In this document: positions 48,721 to 57,058 of the stretch, one piece after another
Layout: each line of letters starts with the position of its first letter
How positions within the stretch are numbered: the stretch's first letter is position 1
Assembly (NCBI GenBank): GCA_016860845.1
Contig: BOKF01000038.1
Location: 17,100 to 81,099, forward strand
Length of the DNA stretch: 64,000 nt
Origin: Chloroflexota bacterium
GTDB taxonomy: Bacteria > Chloroflexota > Anaerolineae > 4572-78 > J111
Direction: 5' to 3'
Position numbers and translations under genes: made by a program
The notes under the pieces: model-generated
The model's database searches: none
What the model was told of the DNA's origin: nothing
What the model saw: only the letters and a program-made list of their open reading frames with translations

Positions 48721-49575
48721 GTGACAACATCCCCAAAAGTTTCAATCCTTGATCTTCAGCAAAAAAAGGCTGAAGCCCAGCCCATTACCATGCTGACCGC
48801 CTACGATTATCCCGGAGCGCTGCTGGTGGACGAAGCCGGGATTGACCTGATCCTGGTGGGCGACTCCCTGGCTATGACGGTCCTGGGCCATCCCAACACC
48901 GTTTCTGTCACCATGGATGAGATGCTGCACCACTGCAAGGCCGTTGCTCGCGGAGCCAGGCGGGCCTTTCTGATTGGCGATATGCCTTTTATGTCCTACC
49001 AGATTGAGCGCAGCGAGGCGGTGCGCAATGCCGGGCGTTTTTTGAAAGAAGGCAACATGGATGCGATCAAGCTGGAAGGCGGGCGCGAAGTAGCCGAGAC
49101 CATCCAGGCCATTGCCGCTGCCGGCATCCCGGTGATGGGCCACCTGGGACTGACCCCTCAGACAGCAACTAAGCTGGGCGGTTTCAAGGTTCAGGGTAAA
49201 ACCGCCGCCGCCGCGCAGCGGCTGCTGGAGGATGCCCTCATCTTACAGGAAGCTGGCTGTTTCGCCATCGTCCTGGAAGCCGTTCCCGCAGTCGTGGCTC
49301 AAACAGTCAGCCAAAAACTGACCATCCCAACAATTGGCATTGGCGCTGGCCCCCACTGCGATGGGCAGGTCCTTGTTTTCCATGACCTGCTCGGTCTGTT
49401 CGATCGCTTTACCCCTAAGTTTGTCAAGCGCTACGCTGACTTACGCCAACCCATTTTAGAAGCGCTGCGAGCCTATCGCCAGGAAGTCGAGGCCAGGGAG
49501 TTTCCTGATGCTGCCCATAGTTTCAACATTAACGAAGCCGAATTGCAGCTCTTCCTCTATGGAGGCCAAGCATGA
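48721..49575 (+). CDS. panB: 3-Methyl-2-oxobutanoate hydroxymethyltransferase
   Basis: A 284-aa TIM-barrel enzyme adding a hydroxymethyl group from methylene-THF to 2-ketoisovalerate to give ketopantoate. VGDSLAMTVLGHPNTVSVTMDEMLHH (about 43-70, metal and substrate residues), GDMPFMSY, KLEGG and the late VQLKF-equivalent region are present. GTG start at 48721 behind AAGGAGGTACA. Its stop overlaps the panE start (ATGA). First gene of panBEC. Confidence 0.96.
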   Translation: MTTSPKVSILDLQQKKAEAQPITMLTAYDYPGALLVDEAGIDLILVGDSLAMTVLGHPNTVSVTMDEMLHHCKAVARGARRAFLIGDMPFMSYQIERSEAVRNAGRFLKEGNMDAIKLEGGREVAETIQAIAAAGIPVMGHLGLTPQTATKLGGFKVQGKTAAAAQRLLEDALILQEAGCFAIVLEAVPAVVAQTVSQKLTIPTIGIGAGPHCDGQVLVFHDLLGLFDRFTPKFVKRYADLRQPILEALRAYRQEVEAREFPDAAHSFNINEAELQLFLYGGQA

Positions 49576-50564
49576 CAAAAAAGTCTACCCTCAATATTGC
49601 CATCTTCGGCATCGGGGCGATGGGGTCACTGTTTGGCAGCCGCCTCAGCGGCCTGGCTCAGGTCACCCTCATTGGTAACTGGGCTGAACAGATTGAGACT
49701 ATTCGCCGGGACGGCTTGACCACCTCCTATCCCGATGGTCATCAAGCCCATCATACCCTGCCTATCACCAACGATTTAGCCGAAGTGCCCCCCGCCGACC
49801 TGGCCCTGGTCCTGGTCAAGAGCTATCAAACTGACCGTGCTGCCCAGCAAGCAAGGCAAGTGCTGAAACCCAACGGCCTGGTTGTCACCCTGCAAAATGG
49901 CCTGGGTAACTTGGAGATATTAGCGGAGGCTGTCGGCCCGCTGCGGGCTGGCTTGGGTATCACCGCCCAGGGAGCGACGATGCTTGCCCCCGGTCACCTG
50001 TACCACGCCGGCCAGGGACCAACCCACCTAGCCCAGATTCCCGGCCGGGAGAAACGATTAACCGAAGTCGCCGCGCTGTTCAATGCAGCCGGATTAGAGA
50101 CAACCGTGGTAGACAACGCCGATAGTTTGGTGTGGGGTAAGCTGGCGATCAACGCCGGGATCAATCCCTTGACCGCCCTGCTGGAACTGCCGAATGGGGC
50201 ACTGGCCGAAGATGAGAGCCTGTGCCAGGTGATGGCCGCCGCTGCCAGTGAAGTCGCCCAGGTCGCCGCGGCACAGGGTATCCACCTGCCTTATCTGGAT
50301 GCCGCCCGCCGCGCCGCCGAAGTATCTAAAGCGACGGCCAGCAATCGCTCCTCGATGCTGCAAGATGTCAGCCGGGCTGCTCCCACCGAAATTGATGCCA
50401 TTTCCGGAGCGGTCGTCCGCTTCGGGCAGCGCTTGGGTATTCCCACCCCGGTGAATGAGTTTTTGCTCCGCCTGGTTAAAGCCAAAGAAACCGGGCGCAT
50501 GTTTGATCCGCAACAAGTGCGCCTGCTGACCCAGGCTCTTGGCCGGGCCTATTCGCTGGCTTGA
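49572..50564 (+). CDS. panE: 2-Dehydropantoate 2-reductase
   Basis: A 330-aa KPR-family reductase making pantoate from ketopantoate with NADPH: N-terminal GIGAMGSLFGSRL (about 11-23), LVLVKSYQTDRAA and LQNGLGNLEIL, catalytic Lys in WGKLAINAGINPLTALLELPNG, and the C-terminal helical KPR domain with SSMLQDVSRAAPTEIDAISG. Translationally coupled to panB; six bases separate its stop and the panC start. Confidence 0.94.
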   Translation: MTKKSTLNIAIFGIGAMGSLFGSRLSGLAQVTLIGNWAEQIETIRRDGLTTSYPDGHQAHHTLPITNDLAEVPPADLALVLVKSYQTDRAAQQARQVLKPNGLVVTLQNGLGNLEILAEAVGPLRAGLGITAQGATMLAPGHLYHAGQGPTHLAQIPGREKRLTEVAALFNAAGLETTVVDNADSLVWGKLAINAGINPLTALLELPNGALAEDESLCQVMAAAASEVAQVAAAQGIHLPYLDAARRAAEVSKATASNRSSMLQDVSRAAPTEIDAISGAVVRFGQRLGIPTPVNEFLLRLVKAKETGRMFDPQQVRLLTQALGRAYSLA

Positions 50565-50569
50565 TACCC

Positions 50570-51415
50570 ATGAACGTTTTTACCGAAATTAATGACATCC
50601 GTGCCCAGCGCTGGGCTGATCCTTTGACTACCTGGGGCCTTGTTCCCACCATGGGCTACTTGCACGAAGGCCATCTCTCCCTGGTCCGCCGCGCCCGCCA
50701 GGAGAACGACCGGGTGGGGGTCAGCATTTTTATCAATCCCACCCAATTCAACAACCCCAATGACCTGGTGGCCTATCCGCGCGATATGGAGCGCGATTTG
50801 GCATTACTGCGAAAAGCAGGCGTGGATTTGGTCTGGACGCCGACACCGGAGCTGGTTTACCCGCCCGGCTACCAAACCTACGTCGAGGTGGAGGAGGTGA
50901 CCCGCCCGCTGGAAGGCGCAGCCCGGCCCGGCCATTTTCGCGGGGTGGCCACGATTGTGGCTAAACTGTTCAACGTCTTTCAGCCGCAGCGAGCCTATTT
51001 TGGGCAGAAGGATGCGCAACAGGTCGTCGTCATTAAGCGCATGGTCGAGGATTTGAACTTCAATCTCGAAATTGTCGTCGGCCCAACCACACGCGAAGCC
51101 GATGGACTGGCCCTGAGTTCGCGCAATGCCCGCCTATCCCCGGCGGCGCGGCAGTCCGCCCCCTGTCTCTACCGGGCACTGCTGGCGGCCAAGTCCGCTT
51201 TTGAGCAGGGCCAGCACAGCGCCGACTCCCTCCGGGCTGCTATGCGCACCGTCATCGAGTCTACGCCCCTGACCCGCCTGGATTATGCCAGTGTGGCCCA
51301 CCCTGATACCCTGACGGAGTTGGACATGGTTGAAGACAAAGCCCTGCTCTCGCTGGCCGTTTTTGTGGATGAGGTGCGGCTGATTGATAATATGATGGTA
51401 GACAGTAGACGGTAG
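50570..51415 (+). CDS. panC: Pantoate-beta-alanine ligase (pantothenate synthetase)
   Basis: A 281-aa nucleotidyltransferase-like ligase: VPTMGYLHEGHLSLV (HIGH-like ATP site), FINPTQFNNPNDL, GHFRGVATIVAKLFN, YFGQKDAQQ, ADGLALSSRNARLS (KMSKS-like). Start ATG 50570. The final residues (MMVDSRR) and the stop codon are supplied by a heptamer array identical to the one at 27982, so the natural end has been rewritten by a repeat. panD is not in the window. Confidence 0.95.
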   Translation: MNVFTEINDIRAQRWADPLTTWGLVPTMGYLHEGHLSLVRRARQENDRVGVSIFINPTQFNNPNDLVAYPRDMERDLALLRKAGVDLVWTPTPELVYPPGYQTYVEVEEVTRPLEGAARPGHFRGVATIVAKLFNVFQPQRAYFGQKDAQQVVVIKRMVEDLNFNLEIVVGPTTREADGLALSSRNARLSPAARQSAPCLYRALLAAKSAFEQGQHSADSLRAAMRTVIESTPLTRLDYASVAHPDTLTELDMVEDKALLSLAVFVDEVRLIDNMMVDSRR

Positions 51416-51418
51416 ACG
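51398..51418 (+). repeat. Heptamer array (GTAGACA, GTAGACG, GTAGACG) at the panC 3' end
   Basis: Same 21-bp array as at 27982-28002; here its second and third units contain the panC stop TAG (51413-51415). Confidence 0.8.
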
Positions 51419-51522
51419 GAAAAACTTTTCTTTGCAGTCAGGCCGTATCTTTTGCAGGGATGACAAGACATCTTATCGGCAGGCGTTTCTTTTGAGTCAT
51501 CCTACTGCAAAAGGAGGCCACT

Positions 51523-53322
51523 TTGAACAAACAAAAATTCTTTAGATTCATCCTCACGCTGACTCTGTTGTTACCCCTGACCGGGATCGCCATTTTTGAA
51601 ACCCACGCGGCGGGTAATTACTACGTCGCCACCACCGGCAGCAACACCACCGGCGACGGCAGCGACGGCAATCCCTGGGCCACCATTTCCTATGCCCTTG
51701 ACCATGTGCCTGATGATAGCACAATTATAGTGAAGCCTGGCCAGTACAACGGCGAAGTTCAGCTTGATCAAGCCTTCGTCCAGGGTGTTACCATCCGCTC
51801 GGAAACTCCGTATCAGGCCCGGTTGCGGCATAGCAGCACCGTGATAAAATGTTATTACGGCAAAAATATTACGCTTGAAGGTTTTGATGTTGCCCACAGC
51901 GGCCCCGGCGCGGGGGCGCTGGTCATCCAGATTCAAGACCTGCTCGGCCCGCAGCCGGGCTGCGCCGACGGCAACTGTGTCAGCCGCATCACCCTCCGCA
52001 ATAATATCCTGCATAATAGTTACAACAACGATGTTTTGAAGATCAACAACGGGGCCGACGACATCACCGTCGAAGGTAACATCTTCTACAACCAATCCGG
52101 CAGCGACGAGCACATTGACATTAACAGTGTGACTGATGTGGTCGTCCAGGATAACATCTTCTTTAACGACTTCGCCGGCAGCGGGCGGACCAACGGTAAC
52201 AACACCAGCAGTTACGTTGTCATCAAAGACAGCAACGGCAGCGACGACGCCAACCAGGGCAGCCGCAACATTACCGTCCGGCGCAATATTTTTCTCAATT
52301 GGGAAGGTTCCAGCGGCAGCAACTTTGTCCTCATCGGCGAGGATGGCAACCCCTACTACGAAGCGCAGAATATACTGGTCGAAAACAACCTAATGCTCGG
52401 CAATGCGAACAACAACATGCGAGCCGCCTTTGGGGTCAAGGGCGGCAAAGATATTACCTTCCGCCACAATACGGTGGTGGGTAATTTACCGGCGCTGGCT
52501 TACGCCTTCCGCTTGAACCGCGAAGGCCAAAATCCGGTTAATGACAACATTCGTTTTTACAACAACATCTGGTCCGATCCCACCGGCACAATGGGCGCGG
52601 AATTTAGCGGCGGCAGCAACGACTTCTCCGACGGCCTCCCGGCTGAAACAACTAATCTGGTTCTCGACAACAATTTGTACTGGAATGGCGGCGCAGCTAT
52701 CCCCCCCGGCGATCAGGTTAATCCAAATGTTAACGACGTAAACCGGGTCGTGGCTAATCCGCTGCTAGGCAATCAGACCGGTCTGGTGCTGCCCCATTGG
52801 GACGGTTCGGCATTTCCAAGCGGCAGCAGTACAATCCGGCAAGAGTTTGAACGACTGGTCAATCTATACGGCAATCCGACGGCGGGCAGTCCTGCCGTCA
52901 ATGCCGCTGCTTCAGCCCAATCCCCCACAGACGACATTCTGGGCAATCCTCGCGGCCCAAATCCCGATCTCGGCGCGTATGAAGACGGCTTCACTTTGAC
53001 GGCCACACCTGCCCTGCAATCCATCGCAGCCGGAACAGGCGCCACTTACACCGTCACCATCTCCGGCGCTGCCAGCGGTCTGGTCACACTGACCACCAGC
53101 AGCCCCTCACCCGACCTGACCGTGCAACTGGCCTCCACCACGCTGACACCCCCCGACCAGACCACCCTGACCGTAACCGATACGCACCCAACCGGGCCGC
53201 TGGTACCGGGTCAATTCTACACCATTCCACTGCTAGCCACGGATGGCCTATTGACCCAAACCGTCAATGTCACTCTCCTCGTCGGTGGGACACAAAACTA
53301 CCTACCCCTTATTGTGAAATAA
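51523..53322 (+). CDS. Secreted parallel beta-helix protein with YLPLIVK C-terminal tail
   Basis: A 599-aa protein started by TTG 51523 behind AAGGAGG. Signal peptide (about 1-30, ending THA), then YYVATTGSN...[11 protein letters not shown], the opening of DUF1565/right-handed beta-helix proteins, and many short coils with N-rich turns ([66 protein letters not shown]). Such helices often bind or cleave polysaccharides, but no lyase residues are clear. The last ~105 residues are an Ig-like module ending [15 protein letters not shown], shared with the next two genes. Confidence 0.8.
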   Translation: MNKQKFFRFILTLTLLLPLTGIAIFETHAAGNYYVATTGSNTTGDGSDGNPWATISYALDHVPDDSTIIVKPGQYNGEVQLDQAFVQGVTIRSETPYQARLRHSSTVIKCYYGKNITLEGFDVAHSGPGAGALVIQIQDLLGPQPGCADGNCVSRITLRNNILHNSYNNDVLKINNGADDITVEGNIFYNQSGSDEHIDINSVTDVVVQDNIFFNDFAGSGRTNGNNTSSYVVIKDSNGSDDANQGSRNITVRRNIFLNWEGSSGSNFVLIGEDGNPYYEAQNILVENNLMLGNANNNMRAAFGVKGGKDITFRHNTVVGNLPALAYAFRLNREGQNPVNDNIRFYNNIWSDPTGTMGAEFSGGSNDFSDGLPAETTNLVLDNNLYWNGGAAIPPGDQVNPNVNDVNRVVANPLLGNQTGLVLPHWDGSAFPSGSSTIRQEFERLVNLYGNPTAGSPAVNAAASAQSPTDDILGNPRGPNPDLGAYEDGFTLTATPALQSIAAGTGATYTVTISGAASGLVTLTTSSPSPDLTVQLASTTLTPPDQTTLTVTDTHPTGPLVPGQFYTIPLLATDGLLTQTVNVTLLVGGTQNYLPLIVK

Positions 53323-53340
53323 CCAGGAAATCAAGAATTT

Positions 53341-53577
53341 ATGAAAATTCAATCCTACTTTCTCACAGGTTCGATTCTAGCACTGACTCTTGCCAGCCTG
53401 ACTCCTTCTGGCCTGGTGACACTTATTTTAACCGATACCCACCCCAGTGGTCCGCTGACTCCCCCGGTGTTGCACAACCTCACGATCAGGGGAGTCGGCG
53501 GTGGCTTCACTCGGACAGCGACGGTGACTCTACTCGTCGGTGGAACCCAGACCTATTTGCCCCTCATTTTGAAATAA
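53341..53577 (+). CDS. Stub gene: signal peptide joined to the C-terminal YLPLILK module
   Basis: 78 aa: a signal-peptide-like start (MKIQSYFLTGSILALTLASL), then directly the last ~55 residues of the shared C-terminal module (GLVTLILTDTHPSGPLTPP ... LLVGGTQTYLPLILK). The catalytic or binding part is missing, so it looks like an internal deletion of a sister gene, or a minimal secreted tail peptide. Lies 18 bp after the beta-helix gene. Whether it is made is unknown. Confidence 0.55.
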   Translation: MKIQSYFLTGSILALTLASLTPSGLVTLILTDTHPSGPLTPPVLHNLTIRGVGGGFTRTATVTLLVGGTQTYLPLILK

Positions 53578-53610
53578 GCCACATCCCTATCTTTCCAAGG
53601 AGAAACTTCC

Positions 53611-55548
53611 ATGAAGGTAAAAACCCGCCTCTTTTATGCTGCCGGATTGATCCTCTTCCTCTTACTGGCTCAATTCTCCCCTCCCACCCAGGCCAGACCG
53701 CTAAATGCCATCACTGCCACCCAAAAATGGGCCTATGGCGGCTGTTTTAGCTCCTGGTGCCAGACCGGCTGGTACGCCTCGCCGGCGGTGGCCGATTTGG
53801 ATAATGACAACCAACCTGAAGTCATCTGGGGTTCGTATGATGTGGTCGCCTTAAACGGTGCAGACGGCAGCCCGCAATGGCGAGCCTCGAATGACGAGCG
53901 AGTTTGGCCCAGCATTGCCGTAGCCGACCTGACCGGCGATGGCGATTTGGAAACTATCGTCGGCCGGGGCGGTGATGATGATAACAATGATGAGTTAACC
54001 GTTTATAATCATTCAGGTGGGGTGGAATGGATAGCCGACCCCTTTGGCAACAGAGAAGTCCGCACTCTGGCGGTTGAAAATCTGGAAAACAGTGGGACGA
54101 TGGAGGTTATTGTGGGCCGGGCCAGCGGTGGGTCCTATGAGCAGCTCAACGTCTTCGAGGCTAACGGCTCGGTCCGCCCCGGATGGCCCGCTCGACGCAA
54201 CGGCGAATTGGGCTATGGGTGGGGCATGTACAACGAGAACGTCACCATCGCCGATCTGAACAACGACGGTTTCAAGGAAATTATCGGCCCTACCGACACT
54301 CACTACATCACGACCCTGGATCGCAACGGCAACCAACTGCCGGTCAGCTCGATCTACAGCCCGCGCACCGTCTGGAGCGAGGTCGGCGTCCACGTGGATC
54401 AGGCGGCCGATTTGCGCGGCTATGCCAACTGCGGCACGGAGCACCGGCCCAACTTTGCCAACAGCGCCCCGGCCATTGCCGATGTGGACGGCAACGGCAG
54501 CCTGGAAATTGTTGTCGTCGGTGATGTCTACAACTGCGCCGTGGGCGACCCGGACGGCGACATGTACCACCTGCCCTGGATTCTCAAGCTCGACCGGACG
54601 CGCTGGAGCGGCAGCGGCTTCGATTGGACGGTCATCCCTGCCGCCGAACCAGGCAGCGGCCCCCTTTCCCAGGATTATAATGTTATCCAGAACAGTGTGA
54701 CCAACGCCGTTGTGGCTGATCTGGATGGCGATGGTCGCAAAGAGATTCTTTATCCCTCTTACGATGGCCGGCTGCATGCCTACTGGCTGGATAAAACCGA
54801 ACATGGCAGTTGGCCCTACAAAGTGCCTGGCAGCGGCTACCGTTTTGCCTCTGAACCGATTGTAGTTGACCTGGACAATGCCGGCGACGGCCATGCCGAG
54901 GTTATCTTCACCTCCTGGCCGCAAAACGGCGGCAACCGGATTGGGCAGCTCCATATTCTCGACTACCTGGGTAATCCACTCTTCGCCATAAATTTGCCTG
55001 CTCCCCGCGACGACGACTGGAACGGCAGCCTGGGCGCGCCGACGATCGCCAATATTGACAGCGACGCCGATATGGAACTGGTTATCGGAACGGTTTCCAG
55101 CGGCGTCGTCGCTTATGATTTACCCGGTTCAGCCAATGCGCGTATTTTGTGGGGCACAGGGCGGGGCAGCTTCAAGCGAACCGGCCTCTCGCCTGTAGAT
55201 GAGAGTTTCACCTTAAATGCCATCCCTTCTAGCCGAGTCATTGAACCCGGCAGCGGGACCACCTATCTCCTCAAGGTCCAGAGTTCCGGTCTCTTTACCA
55301 AGCCAGTCACCCTGAACATCACCAATCCAGCGCCGGCTTTTTTGAATATCAGTCCAACCTCGTCTACTTTCTCTCCGCCCGGCCAGGTTACCTTGACCAT
55401 CACCGACCTGCATCCACCCGGCCAACTGATACCCGGCGCGTGGTACGCCATTCCCGCCACTGCCAGCGGCGGCGGCTTCACCCGGACGATTACAGTGAAT
55501 CTGCTCGTTGGTGGAACACGCACCTACTTGCCCCTCGTTTTGAAATGA
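53611..55548 (+). CDS. Secreted FG-GAP/VCBS beta-propeller with YLPLVLK C-terminal tail
   Basis: A 645-aa protein with a signal peptide (about 1-30) and seven Ca-binding FG-GAP/VCBS repeats: VADLDNDNQPEVIWG, VADLTGDGDLETIVG, IADLNNDGFKEIIGP, IADVDGNGSLEIVVV, VADLDGDGRKEILYP, VVDLDNAGDGHAEVIF and IANIDSDADMELVIG. This makes an integrin-alpha-like propeller. Residues ~535-645 are the shared Ig-like module ending LLVGGTRTYLPLVLK. AAGGAG precedes the ATG. Probably displayed at or released from the cell surface together with the beta-helix protein; ligand unknown. Confidence 0.85.
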   Translation: MKVKTRLFYAAGLILFLLLAQFSPPTQARPLNAITATQKWAYGGCFSSWCQTGWYASPAVADLDNDNQPEVIWGSYDVVALNGADGSPQWRASNDERVWPSIAVADLTGDGDLETIVGRGGDDDNNDELTVYNHSGGVEWIADPFGNREVRTLAVENLENSGTMEVIVGRASGGSYEQLNVFEANGSVRPGWPARRNGELGYGWGMYNENVTIADLNNDGFKEIIGPTDTHYITTLDRNGNQLPVSSIYSPRTVWSEVGVHVDQAADLRGYANCGTEHRPNFANSAPAIADVDGNGSLEIVVVGDVYNCAVGDPDGDMYHLPWILKLDRTRWSGSGFDWTVIPAAEPGSGPLSQDYNVIQNSVTNAVVADLDGDGRKEILYPSYDGRLHAYWLDKTEHGSWPYKVPGSGYRFASEPIVVDLDNAGDGHAEVIFTSWPQNGGNRIGQLHILDYLGNPLFAINLPAPRDDDWNGSLGAPTIANIDSDADMELVIGTVSSGVVAYDLPGSANARILWGTGRGSFKRTGLSPVDESFTLNAIPSSRVIEPGSGTTYLLKVQSSGLFTKPVTLNITNPAPAFLNISPTSSTFSPPGQVTLTITDLHPPGQLIPGAWYAIPATASGGGFTRTITVNLLVGGTRTYLPLVLK

Positions 55549-55661
55549 GGTCCAGGATGGACATGTGACTCGCCTTCAGCCACAACTTATGTTAAAATCA
55601 GCCAGCTTTGCCAGGTTATTACGGCATAAATAGCTCTCAGTTAACAGGAGTTACGCAGTCA

Positions 55662-55758
55662 TGTCATTTCGAGCGACGAAGGAGCGAGAAATCCCTCAAA
55701 GCGGCTCTTGCAAGACCAGGCATTAGGGATTTCTCCCTCCGCCCCGCTCGAAATGACA
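55662..55758. repeat. MITE-like repeat, TGTCATTTCGA family (copy 2)
   Basis: 97-bp element with TGTCATTTCGAG and CTCGAAATGACA ends and a CATTAGGGATTTCTCCCT word, homologous to 24512-24592 but 16 bp longer. It lies in the 374-bp gap before the radical SAM gene. Confidence 0.75.
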
Positions 55759-55799
55759 TACTTAGGCTCACCGTGTGACTCCTTCGTAAATAGCTTTGC

Positions 55800-55830
55800 C
55801 GGAGTCCAAAAGCTATGCTTTTGGACTCCG
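55800..55830. repeat. Variant palindrome (GGAGTCC-AAAAGC / GCTTTT-GGACTCC)
   Basis: 13-bp perfect arms with a 3-nt centre. It keeps the GGAGT...AAAAG...CTTTT...ACTCC layout of the AAAAGTGCACTTTT family but with other arm bases. Confidence 0.6.
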
Positions 55831-55882
55831 TTTTCATCATCGGTGGTGTGCTGTAGCTCGTGAACACTCCTATCAGTTAACT

Positions 55883-55910
55883 GGAGTGAAAAAGTGCACT
55901 TTTTCACTCC
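55883..55910. repeat. Palindromic element, AAAAGTGCACTTTT family (copy c)
   Basis: Perfect 28-bp palindrome, GGAGTGA ends, finishing 12 bases before the radical SAM ATG, so it would form a hairpin at the ribosome entry site. Confidence 0.75.
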
Positions 55911-55922
55911 GCAAGTGAAATC

Positions 55923-56990
55923 ATGCTTAATTACCTCCTCAATACGATCAACTTGGCTCGCGGTCAGCACGTCCTGCGTCCCCTGGTGGCTGTTTTTCAT
56001 TTGACCGGACGCTGTAATCTCAACTGTTCCTACTGCGAAGATTACGGAGCGCGCCGCCCCAACGATGAGTTGGCCGAATTAGGTGTTCTCTCGTTGGCTG
56101 AAGCCGGGCAAGTCCTGACCGTTCTACGACAGGCCACCCCCAACCTGATTCTTACGGGCGGTGAGCCGCTCCTTTATCCGTACATTGACGATTTGGCTGT
56201 CCAAGTCAAAACCAGGTACCGCTTTCAGCAGCTTACCTTGCTGACCAACGGACTGCTGCTATCCAAACACACCGGCCTTTTACCCTACCTGGACCGGCTG
56301 GTCATCAGCCTGGACTCGCTGGACGTGATTCGCTGGGGTCAAACGATTGGGCTGGACAGCCGGGCCGCACAGACGATTATCAATACGACCGTGGAGATGG
56401 CCGGCTATCAAGCCAAATACGGCTTTGAGCTGATCGCCAATTGTGTCATCACCCCTGAAACCCTGCCGGGCGTGAATAACGTCCTGGATTTTTGTGTCGA
56501 GCACAATATTACCTTTGCTTTTTCGCCCCAATCCTTCAACAACTGGCCGCGCTATGAGCTGTTGGTAGCCGACGAATATCGTACATTTGTAGACAAAGTA
56601 ATCCGTTACAAAAAACAAGGCTGCAAAATCGTGGGCAGCCTGGCCTATCTCAAACTGGCCCGCGATTTCCAGCCTTACAATTGTTACCCGACCCTTGTTC
56701 CCCGCGTTTTGCCCAACGGCGACCTGATCTATCCATGCCGCCCCATCGAACGCAGCCGGACTTCGCACGGCGGGCGTCCCTGCAACCTGACCCGCGTCGC
56801 CTCCTGGCAGGAAGCGATGAAGATAGCGGTCAACAAATTCGGGCCGCCGCCGCGCTCCTGCGTCAGTTGCTTCCAGCAGTGCTACGCCGAACCGTCGTTA
56901 ATGCAGGCCCAGCCGCTCTCACTTTTACAGGAAATATTAACCTACAAGCCCTCCTACCGGGCCAAAATACACACCTTTGCCCCGGGCTGA
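55923..56990 (+). CDS. Radical SAM enzyme with C-terminal SPASM-like cysteines
   Basis: A 355-aa protein. The 4Fe-4S motif CNLNCSYC (Cys31, Cys35, Cys38) and GGEPLLYP (SAM binding) are intact; the fold is a partial TIM barrel with RLVISLDSLD. The C-terminal ~90 residues have six Cys (NCYP, YPCRP, RPCN, SCVSC, QCY), a SPASM-like cluster site. Such enzymes modify peptides or lipids; HpnH-type and MoaA-type homologs are the nearest by look. It is followed 68 bp downstream by a phytoene-desaturase-like flavoprotein, a probable pathway partner. No precursor-peptide ORF was found beside it. Confidence 0.85.
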   Translation: MLNYLLNTINLARGQHVLRPLVAVFHLTGRCNLNCSYCEDYGARRPNDELAELGVLSLAEAGQVLTVLRQATPNLILTGGEPLLYPYIDDLAVQVKTRYRFQQLTLLTNGLLLSKHTGLLPYLDRLVISLDSLDVIRWGQTIGLDSRAAQTIINTTVEMAGYQAKYGFELIANCVITPETLPGVNNVLDFCVEHNITFAFSPQSFNNWPRYELLVADEYRTFVDKVIRYKKQGCKIVGSLAYLKLARDFQPYNCYPTLVPRVLPNGDLIYPCRPIERSRTSHGGRPCNLTRVASWQEAMKIAVNKFGPPPRSCVSCFQQCYAEPSLMQAQPLSLLQEILTYKPSYRAKIHTFAPG

Positions 56991-57058
56991 CCTTGAACTG
57001 CCGAATTTGTAAGCCAAGCACCTAAAAGAATTACGTTTAACAATTTTGGGGTTTATCC

